Shown in pieces: positions 21,408 through 33,987 of a stretch of DNA of 64,000 nt (positions within the stretch are counted from its first letter, which is position 1; every line of letters begins with the position of its first letter). Under the pieces are notes generated by a model. It was given only the letters and a program-made list of their open reading frames with translations, did no database searches and was not told the origin of the DNA. This DNA comes from Larix kaempferi (taxonomy: Eukaryota > Streptophyta > Pinopsida > Pinales > Pinaceae). The translations under genes were made by a program, and so were the position numbers. The stretch covers positions 481,001 to 545,000 of the forward strand of contig BSBM01000824.1 of the NCBI GenBank assembly GCA_027924585.1, read 5' to 3'.

Positions 21408-22012
21408 TGTTAAAATTTGAGCATTAATTGACAATACTCTTGGATCTTTACTGAGAGAATAACATATACAGTATATCAATGCATAACAATCACAATAAGC
21501 ATGACAAGCATCACAAGAATCAAAAGCATGAGAGACAAGAGACACAAAGTTTCCATGGGGAAAACCCTAAGGTGAAAAACCACTTAACTTCCTCAGATAT
21601 AGAGACAGCAATAGCTAAACCAAAGTACAACCAAAATACACTTGAGATAGTCTCCTAGAGTAGATGATCCTCCTCCTCACTGCTGCACCACTTTCTGAGT
21701 GAGAGAAGTGTGTCTTTTTGAATGATCCAAATAGAGATCTCTCGATCTCTATTTATACTTAACCTGTTTTCCCAGTGACATTATGGGGCCGACTTGTCTA
21801 TCTAGATACATCCACAATATAATATATATTTTAGGGCCGACCCCACACATGGTGGTCTAATAACCCATCAGCAAGTACACACAATTGAGACACTTGTCAA
21901 TCGACATGACGACACTTCCTTATAGAGGAATAACACATCTCTTATAAGGGTACAATAAATATATATGAAATACATTGATGAAATACATTCTGAAGTTACA
22001 TATACATCCACA
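21408..22012 (-). repeat. 3' LTR of type-2 copia minus copy 1
   Basis: TGTTAAAATTTGAGCATT...ACATCCACA. It contains one U3 GCCGACCCC...GGTCTAATAACCC unit and a minus-strand TATAAATA box at 21750-21757. GAAATACATT is duplicated near the right end. Confidence 0.92.
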
Positions 22013-22024
22013 CTCCCTCTTAAC
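22013..22024 (-). other. Polypurine tract
   Basis: CTCCCTCTTAAC, the same tract as in type-1 elements, adjoining the 3' LTR. Confidence 0.85.
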
Positions 22025-22261
22025 TAGGAAGGTATTTCTCGACACAGTTCTGCTAGACAAGTCTTCTCCTTGGGATCATCGTCATCGATGCATCGTCATC
22101 ATCATCGTCACTGCTGTTGCTATCTCAACAAATCTCTGACTCTACTTGTCATAGGAAGTTCTACAGAGCCAGTAATTTTTCATACTGGATGTAGGCCCAC
22201 CACTTGCAGGTCTTCATCATTTGTGAGAATGGTCTGATAGAGGTGGCCTCTCAGGACTAAT

Positions 22262-22800
22262 TTTATGTGCGGATACAATACCGGAAAGAGTATCCTAGGA
22301 ACATTTATGTGCCTAGGAATGATCAACAAGATCTCCTAGGACTGATTACATGCATCTCCTCCACAATACCTTTAAAGAGCATCCCAGGAACATTTATGTG
22401 CTACAGCACGATCGGCAAGATCTCTAAAGAGCATCCCAGGACTTATTACGAGCATACAGCTCAACCTCTCGGATCTCCAGGACTGATTACATGTGGATAG
22501 ACAAAACCTTTAAAGAGCATCCCAGGAACATTTATGTGCTGAAGCATGATCGGTAAGATGTCTAAAGAGCATCCCAGGACTAATTACGAGCACATAGCTC
22601 AACCTCTCAAATCTCCAGGGCTGATTACATGTCTCCATAGTAATACCTCATCGCAGGACTGATTACGAGCACACAGCTCAACCTATCAGATATCTGAGGA
22701 CTGATTAGATACTACATAGTAGTATTGGAAAGAGTACCCTAGGAACATTTATGTGCCGCAGCATGACCGGCAAGATCTCCCGGGACTGATTACATGCTAT
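22262..22800 (-). repeat. 3' tandem repeats, type-2 minus copy 1 (about 138 bp)
   Basis: TTTAAAGAGCATCCCAGGAA recurs at 22371 and 22509. Each unit adds an ACATTTATGTGC...GATCGG...AAGATC segment to the CCCAGGACTNATTACGAGC part shared with type-1 repeats. Confidence 0.75.
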
Positions 22801-22834
22801 TTGCACAACCTGCCACATATCATCTATGACCTCC

Positions 22835-23382
22835 AAGTATCAACTTGATACTCATGATCCAATGGATCATCATCGCACGAGGCATAATCCTGATGCCCAT
22901 GATCATACTAATCATCATCACTTGTACCATCCTGGTACATATCATATGGAGCAACATCCTGAAGCTCATCATCATGATCAACTTGATCATACAATGCATC
23001 CACCTAATGCACACCAAGTATCTACCTAATACATATCATCATACATGATCCATCTGATCATACAGTATATCCACCTTATACAAATACAAATACATGATAC
23101 ATATCAACATACATGATCTACCCGATCATACAATGTATCCACCTGATACAGATACATGGTCCAAGCATCCAACATGATGCATATACAAATACATACAAAT
23201 GATCCAACTAATCATATCCAACATTCAACATGATGCGTACATACATATAAATGATCCAACCGATCATATCCAGCATCAACACGATGCGTACATACATACA
23301 AATATAAATGATCCAACTGATCATATCTAGCATCCAACATGATGCATATATAGAGCAGTAACTGGAGCATCGTCCTGATACT
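22835..23382 (-). repeat. Hairpin array, type-2 minus copy 1
   Basis: Units include AAGTATC-AACTT-GATACTC, ATGATCC-AAT-GGATCAT, TGTACC-ATCCT-GGTACA, ATGATC-CATCT-GATCAT, GTATC-CACCT-GATAC and GCATC-CAACAT-GATGC. The last hairpin, GAGCATC-GTCCT-GAT, is cut by the type-3 insertion; its other side resumes at 29274. Confidence 0.75.
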
Positions 23383-24085
23383 TGTTAGAACATTTTTCCA
23401 CCTATGTACATTAATCATTTATTAATGATGATTAATTAGCCCAAGTGATTAATGATTACATCCCTAAGTTGATTAGCTACTAAATGGTCAATTATCATGA
23501 ACTAGATAGCAAATGTGAACAAGTGCTGAGTCAAACCAGCTATGTGGAGTGCTCCCCAGGGAAATTAATGCACTCAGCATGCCTAGAGCGCCCTCGTCAG
23601 GTCATTTAATGCACTCAGCATGCTTCTCTTCTACCTAGGGCGCATTTGCTCTCTTTGTGGACAATCTTGCCTTGTTTTGTCACATTTTTAACCAATTTTA
23701 GACTCCAAACCTCTAACCAACCAGTTTCTTCACATGTGTGAGGTCACATGGGCCTGTCCAGTCATTCCCAGCATTCACACTGCAGATTCGAACCAGTTTG
23801 GGATGGTTTGGGATATTTTGGTCAACCTAGGGGGGTTTGAGCTTTTTCTAAGCTAGATCAGTGTGAACACTCCAGATGGATTCGAATTCTTCCAGATTTG
23901 TATATATGGGTGTTCTTAACCTTTGTTAAGGTTGGAAAGTTAATAATATTGACATTATTCACCATTTCATGTGTATTGTTCTTCATTCATTTAAATTTTT
24001 TATGCTAATTCTTGCAAATGTTGTGCAATCTTTCACCAGTGAGGAATCCACAGTAGCTAGATTCAGCTGTGCTTGAGATTTTACA
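23383..24085 (+). repeat. 5' LTR of type-3 copia
   Basis: TGTTAGAACATTTTTCC...CTTGAGATTTTACA. It differs from the 3' LTR by six single-base changes and no indels. Confidence 0.95.
23901..23908 (+). promoter_or_regulatory. Probable TATA box of type-3 copia
   Basis: TATATATG lies about 185 bp before the LTR end, the only strong TATA-like site in the right half of the LTR. Confidence 0.5.
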
Positions 24086-24097
24086 TGGTATCAGAGC
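24086..24097 (+). other. Primer-binding site (initiator-Met tRNA)
   Basis: TGGTATCAGAGC follows the 5' LTR without a gap. Confidence 0.93.
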
Positions 24098-24359
24098 TCT
24101 TGGAGCTAGAATTCGAACCAGCAGACTATTGTAGTGGATTGCCAGAAGCAGTGGAGAAACCACATAATTCCTGAGGCCATTGCCTTGAGCTTACTGGAGA
24201 AATCTAGTGGCTCCTCTCAGGTGTGATGCTCTCCCGAATGCACCCACTATCCATACAGGGTTCGAATCTGTCAGTGTAGATCCCTCCAGAGTGATTTGAG
24301 AGTTGTTTGCAGGTACTGAAGATCAGCATTGTCAGCAAGTGCGAATTGCAGCAGAGAGA

Positions 24360-27300
24360 ATGGAGCCATCTCACCCAAACGTGCTCACTCCCTTCAACTA
24401 TTTCGATTGGAAGGCAGAAATGGTGATTTTGCTGAGATCCAAGGGTCTCTACAGAATCACGATGGGCACTGAGGTTGAGCCAAACTCAGCTGTGGAGAAA
24501 TCCAAGTTTTTTAACAGAATGGATGAGGCATTTGGCCTCCTTTGTCTCAGCATTTCGAGAGACCTCCTGTTTCATGTAGAAATTCTAGCAACTCCAAATG
24601 AAGTGTGGCTCAAGCTTGAGACACTGTTTGGAAAGACTGATGAGATGAGAGGCCACCAGCTCGAAAATTAGCTTGTCTCACTGAGCCCAGGGAATTTCGA
24701 TTCCATCCAGGACTTCTTCACCAAGTTCAAGAACTTGGTCTTGCAGATCAGACAATGTGGCATAGAGAAGAAAGAAGAACAGTTGGTGTTGTCCATTCTC
24801 TCCAAATTGGGTTCTGAATACTCAGTTTTTGTGTCTTCCTTCAACTCCACAAGGCTCACAGTTAGAGGATGGAAGATGCCATCTTTGGCTGACTTCATGG
24901 AGATGCTAACTCAAGAGCAAGACAAGCTGGTCTTGATGGGCTCCATCAAGCAAAAAGATCAAGTGCTTGCAGCTGGAGATTCGAAATGTGGAAGAGGCAA
25001 GCAAAAACCCAAGGGTTCGAAACCTCAAGAGAAGAAGAGAAAGGATGAGAGGCCCAAATCCTCTGAGGGGGTTTCGAATCCTGTCAAGAACAAGGGAAAG
25101 AAGGCTGAGAAGACAAAAAGTAGCTATTATCAAAGAGGTTTTCATCCAGAGAGCTCATGCATGAAGAAAACCATAGACACCATGACCCATCTCCTACAGA
25201 AAAATAACATTCCTCTTCCTGAAAGTTCCAAGAAGAAGGAGTGCATTTCTGAAGACAAGGAGAGCTGCCATGCTTTGGTGGCTAGCTCATCTCATTCACC
25301 TTTGTTCATCATTGATTCAGGTGCCTCAAGGCACATGGCTTCCTCAAGAGACTCGTTTTCTGAACTTGCTCCCTACAGTGGCCTCTCAATTCGAATGGGA
25401 GATGACTCAGAAATCCCTGCTCATGGCATTGGGAAAATCTCTATGGAGAATGGCTTCTTCTCCAATGTGCTGTATGTGCCAAATCTTGCAGCAAACTTGC
25501 TCTCTGTATATCAAATGACTCATACTGGAGCAGCAAAGAAGGTGGTCTTCACTCAGGATGAAGTGGAGATATCAGAAGTTTCCACCGGGAAAATTGTTGC
25601 AAAGGGTGTTGCAGACCATGACATGAAGATGTACATGTTCTCCCACTTCCTCGAATTCTCTTCACCAAGTGTGCTGCTGTCACATGGGAATGAGACCAGC
25701 AAGCTATGGCATCAAAGGTATGGTCACCTAAACTACATATATCTTCAAGTTTTAAGCAAAGAAAATATGGTAGAAGGGCTGCCCCAAATCAGATTTTCGA
25801 GTGGAACATGCAAGGGTTGCATGGTTGGGAAGCATCCTGAAAGGAAGTATGATAAAGGGAAGGCTAGGAGGGCTGATCAACCTCTTGGGATAGTGCATTC
25901 TGATCTCATAGGGCCACTCCCCACACCCTCCTATGGCTGCAGCAAATATGTGCTCACCTTCATCGATGACTACTCAAGGTACTGCTGGTTATTTTTCCTT
26001 AAGCAAAAATCTGAAGTCTTTGATTGTTTCAAGATTTTTAAGAGCATGGTTGAGAACTTCAGTGGGAAGGACATGAAGGTTTTGAGGACTGATAATGGCA
26101 GAGAGTATGTCAATAAAAATTTGCAGCAGCTCTGTCAAGAGCATGGCATTCAGATGCAACACTCAGTGCCCTACACACCTCAGCAAAATGGTGTTGCAGA
26201 GCGCAAAAATAGAGCACTGAAAGAGATGGCAACTTGCATGTTGCAAGCAAGGGATTTGTCTCCCAAATTATGTGCTGAAGCTATGAATTGTTCAGCATAT
26301 GTTCAGAACAGGGCACCACACAAAGCATTGCAAGGAATCACTCCATTTGAAGCTTGGATGGGCCACAAGCCAAATGTCTCACATTTCAGAATTTTTGGCT
26401 CAAGGGCTTGGGCCAGAATTCCACCGGAGAAGAGAAAGGCATTGCAGCCCCAAAGCAAGGAGTCAATCATGGTTGGGTATGCAGAGGATTCCAAGGGCTA
26501 CAAGCTCTTTGATCCATCCACTCACAAAACTTTCATTGAAAGAAGTGTCAAATTCGAAGAGGAAGAATTCTTGCAAGCTAGTGAACAAGGTGATGGGGAA
26601 TGCTCATTCCCTCGTCTTGATGATGAAGTAAGTAGTGATTCATTCTCTGATATTTCTGATTCTGATATTGCTGAAGATGATGTTGATATGGATTCTAAAC
26701 ATATCCCTCCCTCAAGGCCCAAGTGGGCAGAGAAAACAATTCAAAGTGTCGGAGAGCTAGTGGGAGATCCCCAAGATGCTAGGAAAACTAGATCTCAATT
26801 TCACAATTCCTTTGCATATAATAATTCTGATCTGAGTGAGGCATGTTATTTGATGGTTGGATCTGATCCAATGTCATATTCAGAAGCATGTATAGACCCA
26901 AGGTGGCAATCAGCCATGCAAGAGGAGATGAACTCACTCCATGAGAACAAAACTTGGGACTTGGTCCCTCTTCCTCCCAAGAGGAAACTAGTGCAATGCA
27001 AGTGGATTTATAGAACCAAAATTGGATCTGATTGCTCTGATCTGAAGTATAAGGCCAGGTTGGTGGCTAAGGGTTACTCTTAGGTCCAGGGAGTGGACTA
27101 TACAGAAACATTTGCACCGGTGGCAAAGATGGACTCCATAAGACTAGTTTTGGCCATTGGGGCTTCCAAGCGATGGAAGATTCATCACATGGATGTAAAG
27201 AGTGCCTTTCTTCATGGGGATCTGAATGAGGAGATATATATGCAGCAGCCTGAAGGTTTTATTTCTGATCATACACTTGTTTGCAGGTTGAACAAGTCAC

Positions 27301-28388
27301 TCTATGGGCTCAAGCAAGCTCCTAGAGCATGGTATGCAAAAATGGACAATTTTCTGCTATCTTTGGGGTTTGAGAGGTGTAAGTCTGATCCAAATGTGTA
27401 TATGCAGCATGTTAGTGATCTGATATTGATTATTGTATTGTATGTTGATGATATTTTGATCACTGGTAGCTGCACCAAAGAACTTGACTCAGTTAAGAGA
27501 GCATTGCACAGTGCATTCTCCATGACCGATCTAGGATTGCTAAAACAATTTCTGGGTTTGGAGATAGATCAATCTGTGAATGGAATTTCTGTATGTCAGT
27601 CAAGGTATGCTTCAGATTTGCTGCAGAAATTTAAGATGGCTGAATGTAAGTCTGCAAAATTTCCATTTCTTTCAGGAGTTAAGCTTACAGAATGGGGTTC
27701 TTCACCACTAGTTGACAGTTCGTTGTATAGGCAACTTGTTGGGAGTTTGCTATATCTTACTCATTCTAGACCAGATTTGTCATATGCTGTTGGGGCTGTT
27801 GCAAGGCACATGCAAGAGCCTCATGAGATCCATTGGAAGGAAGCCAAGAGGATCCTTCATTATGTTCAGGGTACTAAGTCTTTCGGTATCCATTATGCTG
27901 CTGGTTCATCCCTTGAACTAGTAGGATTTACAGATTCTGATTGGGCCGGTGATTGTATTAATCGGAAGTCAACTTCCGGTTATGTCTTTATGCTTGCACA
28001 TGGACCTATATGCTGGTCAAGCAAGAAACAAAGCACTATTTCCTTATCTTCAGCTGAGGCCAAGTACAGGGGAGCAGTCAATGCAGCCACACAATGTGTT
28101 TGGTTGCAAGGTATTCTTGCAGAGTTCGGGATTGTCTTTGATTCACCCACTATTCTTTGGTGTGATAATCAAAGTACAATCAATATTTCTACCGATCCAG
28201 TACAGAGACAGAGGACCAAGCACATAGAGATACACATGCATTACATTCGGGGTTTGGTGCATGACCGGATCATAGCATTGCAGTATTGCCCATCCAGTGA
28301 GCAAACTGCTGATATCTTCACCAAGTGTTTTACCGAGAAGACCTTCACTCACCTTAGATCTTTGCTTGGGGTGAGTGATGCATGGTGA
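24360..28388 (+). pseudogene. Type-3 copia gag-pol polyprotein, two in-frame TAG codons
   Basis: One frame of 1343 codons starts at the ATG 24360, chosen because the frame upstream lacks another ATG. Gag begins MEPSHPNVLTPFNYFDWKAE. TAG interrupts codon 104 (24669) and codon 908 (27081). The zinc knuckle region reads SSYYQRGFHPESSC: the His and last Cys remain while the first two Cys positions are Ser and Tyr. Protease has FIIDSGASRHM (Asp near codon 319). Integrase has HQRYGHLN...CKGC, HSDLIGP, RTDNGREY and QQNGVAERKNR, so its D, D, E are intact. RT has LYVDDILITG. RNase H has FTDSDWAGD, SSAEAKY and WCDNQSTINIS. No frameshift was found. Both stops plausibly came from CAG by one C-to-T change. 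Readthrough or trans supply would be required for mobility. Confidence 0.92.
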
Positions 28389-28560
28389 TGATTGGTGTAT
28401 TTTGATATATGCCACATGTCCATTTTAGAGGGGAGGTTTTATTTCCCATGTGGTTTTCCTCCTTACCTTGGTTACATGGACAAATAAATTTTATGATGTA
28501 AAAGGTGACTTGAGCCTAGTTGCCAAGGCCTTAATTTTTGATATTTCACTAAGTCTAGCT

Positions 28561-28570
28561 TAAGGGGGGG
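28561..28570 (+). other. Polypurine tract of type-3 copia
   Basis: TAAGGGGGGG directly precedes the 3' LTR. Confidence 0.88.
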
Positions 28571-29273
28571 TGTTAGAACATTTTTCCACCTATGTACATT
28601 AATCATTTATTAATGATGATTAATTAGCCCAAGTGATTAATGATTACATCCCTAAGTTGATTAGCTACTAAATGGTCAATTATCATGAACTAGATAGCAA
28701 ATGTGAACAAGTGCTGAGTCAAACCAGCTATGTGGAGCGCTCCCCAGGGCAATTAATGCACTCAGCATGCCTAGAGCGCCCTCCTCAGGTCATTTAATGC
28801 ACTCAGCATGCTTCTCTTCTACCTAGGGCGCATTTGCTCTCTTTGTGGACAATCTTGCCTTGTTTTGTCACATTTTTGACCAATTTTAGACTCCAAACCT
28901 CTAACCAACCAGTTTCTTCACATGTGTGAGGTCACATGGGCCTGTCCAGTCATTCCCAGCATTCACACTGCAGATTCGAACCAGTTTGGGATGGTTTGGG
29001 ATATTTTGGTCAACCTAGGGGGGTTTGAGCTTTTTCTAAGCTAGATCAGTGTGAACACTCCAAATGGATTCGAATTCTTCCAGATTTGTATATATGGGTG
29101 TTCTTAACCTTTGTTAAGGTTGGACAGTTAATAATATTGACATTATTCACCATTTCATGTGTATTGTTCTTCATTCATTTAAATTTTTTATGCTAATTCT
29201 TGCAAATGTTGTGCAATCTTTCACCAGTGAGGAATCCACAGTAGCTAGATTCAGCTGTGCTTGAGATTTTACA
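28571..29273 (+). repeat. 3' LTR of type-3 copia
   Basis: 703 bp, with TATATATG at 29089. It is followed by the target duplication ATACT, after which the type-2 hairpin array resumes (CATCATCCAAC). Confidence 0.95.
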
Positions 29274-29359
29274 ATACTCATCATCCAACACTTACATCCA
29301 CAGCCATGTGAAGGATCCTCCTTCCAACATGCTTGGGATGGATTCAACAAATGTGTCCA

Positions 29360-32300
29360 TCACGTCTTCCTCAAAGTGTCATCGATCTGAAGAACACCAA
29401 GCCTCTCCCTGAAGTACTCGAACTTCACCCTGGCTAGTGACTTCGTCAGCACATCTGCAATCTGCTCGTCCATCGCAACATATAGGAGCTTCATGGCTCC
29501 TCTCTGCACCATATCCTTGATATAGTGATATTTTATCTCTATGTGTTTCGACCTATCATGAAACACTGGGTTCTCAGATTGCTTCACACAACTCTGGTTA
29601 TCACAGAATATACCAATAGCATCCAATGGGAGATCAAATAACTCAGACTGTAGCTTCCATAGCCATACTGACTCACAACTAGTTGAACAGGATGCAACAT
29701 ACTCTGCCTCAGCTGTACTCAGTACTACGCAGGACTGCTTCCTACTGAACCAAGAGATCACACCTGATCCCATACTGAAGCAACACCCAGATGTGTTCTT
29801 CCTATCTGTAGCACTGCCAGCCCAATCTGAATCAACATAACCCTGTAGGTTAAACTTTTGATTCACTTCATACTTGAGCCCATAATCCACTGTACCCTTC
29901 AGGTACCTCAGAACATGCTTTACAGCAACTAGATGAACACTCCTCGGATCCGTCAAGAACTGGCTCAATGTGTTCACTGCAAAGCAAATATCTGGTCTCG
30001 ATTTCGTCAGGTACATCAATGAACCAATCATCTGACGATACATAGAGACATCAACCGGCTCAGATGAAGCATCACATAGAAGCTTTAGATTCGATGCCAT
30101 GGGTGAGGCCATGGCCTTGCAATCCATCATCCCAAATCTCTTCAGAATATCTACTGTGTACTTTCCTTGACCAAGGAAGATCCCACCTGAATTTTGCCAC
30201 ACCTCCCTACCAAGGAAATAATGTATCATTCCCAAATCTTTCATATCAAACTCAGCAGTAAGCTTCCTCTTAGTATCTGCAATCAATCTGTCATCTCCTG
30301 TTACAAATAAGTCATCCACATACAGGAGTAGAATTACAAGATTCCCTTCCTCAACCTTGTAGTAGAGGTTGGAATCCGCTTTACTCTTGGTAAATCCCAA
30401 GCTAGATAGGAAACTATCCATCCTACCATACCAAGTTCTGGAAGCTTGCTTCAAGCCATACAAGGCTTTCTTCAATCTGCACACATATGACTCCCTGTCG
30501 TGTATTTCAAAACTCAGTGGCTGCTCCATGTATACTTCCTCTTCAACTACAACATTCAAGAAAGCAGTCTTGACATCCATCTGGTGTATTTTGCATTTCA
30601 TTGCTGCATCCAGGGCAAGTACTGTTCTGATGGAAGTATACCTGGCTATAGGTGCAAAAGTTTCTTATAATCTATTCCCTCTTTCTGAGAGAATCCACGA
30701 GCTATGAATATTGCTTTGTATTTCTCTACACTGCCATCTGCAGCATGCTTGATTTTGTAGATCCATTCGGAAGTCACAACAGACTTCTCTTTAGGTCTTG
30801 GGACAACATCGCAAACATCATTCTTCATTATTAATTGGTATTCCTCAACCATGGCATCCTTCCATTCTTTATTTTTCACTGCTTCTTCATAACTGGAAGG
30901 TTCTTTGTTCATAATGTCACAGAGTAAAGCAACATAGCTGGTATGTGATCTGGTTCTCTTCTTTGCTCTGTGTTCTTCTTCTGTAATGCCAAATCTTTTT
31001 GCGTCTTGAATGAGCTTTCTAGCCCATGTAGGTTTCCTCTTGTGAGAGTTATCCTCACAGGGTGGATCTAGAGGTTCTTGTAGATCTTCAAACTCACGAA
31101 CAACTTCTGGAAATTCTTCAATCATGGTAGTGTCTTGAAAAATAGTTTCCTTAGGTTCTTCATAAACTTCGATAGGTGCCTTCCTTGATTTGATGAATGC
31201 TGAGTTTTCATCAAATGTTACATCCCTGCTGACATCAATCTTCTTGAACCCTAGAAATTATATTCTGTAAGCCTTCGAGCTTTCACTGTAACCCAAAAAG
31301 ATACCCTTCCTTCCTGAAGGATCTAGTTTGGTCCTCTTTTCCTTTGGGACATGAGTGTATATCGGACAACCAAATATTCTGAGATGGCTGACTTCAGGTT
31401 TCTTACCAGAAAAGACCTCTTCTGGTGTCTTGCTGTCCAATATCTTGTGGGGTGTTCTATTTTGCACATATACAATTGTTCTAGCTGCTTTTTCCCATAG
31501 ATGCATAGGTAGATCCTAGTCATGCATCATTGCCCTTGCTGCTTCCATGATTGTTCTGTTCTTCCTTTCTGCAACTCCATTCTATTGAGTATTATATGGA
31601 GCAGTCAACTCCCTCTTAATCCCTGAATCACTGCAAAGCTTCTAGAAGTCACCTGAGGTGAATTATCCACCATTGTTGAATCTGAATGTTTTGATCTTTT
31701 TGTCAGTTTGATTCTCCATCAAGGTTTTGAATTCCTTGAACTTATCAAACACCTCATCTTTGTTTTTCAAGAAGTATACCCAAGTCTTCCTGGAGAAGTC
31801 ATCGATAAATGAGACACAGTAAACATACCCACTTAGAGAACTGGATGACATAGGACCACATACATCTGAGTGGATGATTTCCAGGAAATCATTTGCCTTG
31901 CTTTCACTGCTTGGGAAAGCCTTCTTAATATTCTTACCTTTGGCACATCCTTTGCAAACACCTTCATGTTTGGTCTTGATTTCAGGAAGACCCTCTACAG
32001 CCTTTCTTGCAATTGGAAGTGCCCTATAGTGCATATGAGCAAGTCTTCTATGCCAAAGTTCACTTGGCTCCATGGATTCATGCACCATGGCATGTTCAAG
32101 TTGTCCTTTTAATTTATACAAACCTCCCTCTTGCTCTCCAATCACAACTGCATCATCTATGGTCTTTCCCTTTGGCCACATTAGGACTTGGCCATCCACA
32201 AATGAAACCTTGATACCTTTTGTATCCAATGCAGAGAGGAAGAGTACGTTCTTCTTGAGCCCAGGTACATAAAGGACTTCTTTCATCTTCAAAGATATTC

Positions 32301-33414
32301 CAGAATCTAGGTTGTAGGAGGCTTCACCACTTCCTTTGATGCGATATCGATAATCATCCCCAAGTTTGACTTTATGGGGTGATTCAAGTTCAGACAGATT
32401 TATAAAGGATTCTTTAAACCTAGTCATGTGTTTGGAAGCCACACTGTCAATTAACCAATCATTAGAACCATGGGAGATAGTACCTGTGAGAACAGAGATT
32501 AGAACATACTCTTCTTCACTTGATGAGTCATCATTACTATCATTACTTTCTTCCCTAGCCTTCTTCTTTGGAGGTTCATCATCTTCGGCAGCATGAGCAT
32601 GGTACCTTCTTTTGTTACCCTTCTTCTTCTTGTTGGAGTTGTTGTTGTTGTGTTTGTCCCTTTTGTTATTGGGACATTCTGAAGCAAAGTGACCCTTCTC
32701 ATTACAAGTGAAACACCTTAGATCTTTCTTGTCTTTGTGAAAATGATGAGAAGATTTCTTCTTGTGATGGGATATCTCCCTCTTGAACTTGCCCTTCTTA
32801 GTGTGAGCTGTGAGAGCTTGATCTTCATTTCCCATGTTCTCTTCTCTTGCCACAAGCCTTGCTTCTTCTTGAGAACATTCCTCCCATAATTTGCTGAAGG
32901 AGATTAACTTCTTTCTGGCACAGATCCCTTGGATAAAAGAGTCCCATGACCTAGGTAGGCCATTCAAAGTAGTCATAACAATTTCACCATTCTCCACCAT
33001 TTCATCTACAGCTTCAAGTTGTTCCTTGATCTAAGAAACCTTGGAGAAATAGGATTGAATGGTTTCTCCATTCAACATCTTGACCCCTTTCAATTGATTT
33101 CGCAGGGTCATATTTTGATTTATGTTCTTTCCTTCAAATAGCTTGGTCAAAGAGTAAAACATAGCCTTGGGTGTCTTTAGAGAAGAAACATGGGGTATGA
33201 GATGGTCTTTGATAGAATCAGCAATGATTCTCTTTTCCTTGACCAAGTTCTTCTTATGCAATACCTTAGCCTCTTCATCCTCTAAGATAGGGATGTCTTC
33301 TTTTATATATGAGTCCAACTCATTCTCTTCCAAGATTAACCCAATCCTATACTTCCAAGCTCGGAAGTTATCAGCCCCTTAAAGCTTATCCTCAAGCTTG
33401 GTGTGGTGAGACAT
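29360..33414 (-). pseudogene. Type-2 copia gag-pol, minus copy 1
   Basis: The start ATG is at 33414 (MSHHTKLEDKL). Gag follows with an intact zinc knuckle CFTCNEKGHFASEC. Protease reads WLIDSVASKHM: the Gly of the D-S-G triad is Val, which should inactivate it. Integrase has HRRLAHMH...CKGCAKG, and the second catalytic region reads TFRFNNGG, where sister copies have RSDNGGEF, so that Asp is lost. RT keeps LLYVDDLFVTGDD. RNase H keeps YVDSDWAGSATDR and FCDNQSCV. The end is DDTLRKT with its stop at 29360. Stops fall at 33381, 33033, 31665, 31644, 31584, 31518 and 31260 (first bases), and a 1-nt deletion near 30666 shifts the frame in EGIDYEETFAP. It is the most damaged of the three long type-2 frames. 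Confidence 0.9.
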
Positions 33415-33975
33415 CTTAAAGAGTACTTCAAATGAAATAGAAGAGATTTAGGTCTTACCACTTTAAATGCTAAAAATTGGATCTGGTCCCGTATTAGGGT
33501 TTGTCGAAAAAACCCTAAATATTCAAAATGTGAATTTCAATTTTTTGAAAGGATAGAAAGATGTGCCTTAATGAGCTGATTATCCTGGTGTATTTAGAAT
33601 TTGAGATCAGCAAATCTTTACCCTTCAGATTTGCCTTTTTGTCCTCCCGGGTTCATTAGCGAGAGCCCTGAATTAGGGTTTGAGTTTCCTGGAGATCTAC
33701 CCAGCCACAAATCTCGATCCAAAGCTCTAAACTTCGATTTTTGCAAGGAGCTTCCAGCTATGGCTTCAGATTTCAGAAATTCCTATTTTTGTGGAAACCC
33801 TAATTTTTAGGGCCAAATCTGAAAATGCTCAGAATTGAATTATGATTGGACAGATAGATTCTCCTTGATGAGTAGAGTCAATCTACTATACTGATTTTCC
33901 AAAAACTGTGGAGAGAAACCCAATAAATAAGAAACTCAAGTTTTCGTCACTACAAAATGTCTTCTTTTCAGGTTA
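33415..33975 (-). other. Leader of type-2 copia minus copy 1
   Basis: Non-coding, about 560 bp between primer site and gag. It contains the GGTTTCCACAAAAATAG and CCCTAATTCAGGG blocks shared with other type-2 leaders and, in part, with the longer type-1 leaders. Confidence 0.7.
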
Positions 33976-33987
33976 GCTCTGATACCA
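33976..33987 (-). other. Primer-binding site (initiator-Met tRNA)
   Basis: GCTCTGATACCA, or TGGTATCAGAGC in element sense, adjoining the 5' LTR. Confidence 0.9.

Larger units (their letters stand above)
23383..29273 (+). mobile_element. Type-3 copia element, young and nearly intact
   Basis: 5891 bp. Both LTRs are exactly 703 bp (23383-24085 and 28571-29273) and differ at 6 positions by my count (0.85%). The perfect duplication ATACT is at 23378-23382 and 29274-29278. It has a primer site, polypurine tract and one continuous gag-pol frame interrupted by two TAG codons only. It is inserted in the 3' region of the type-2 element, in the opposite orientation, and is the youngest insertion here by LTR divergence. 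Confidence 0.95.
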
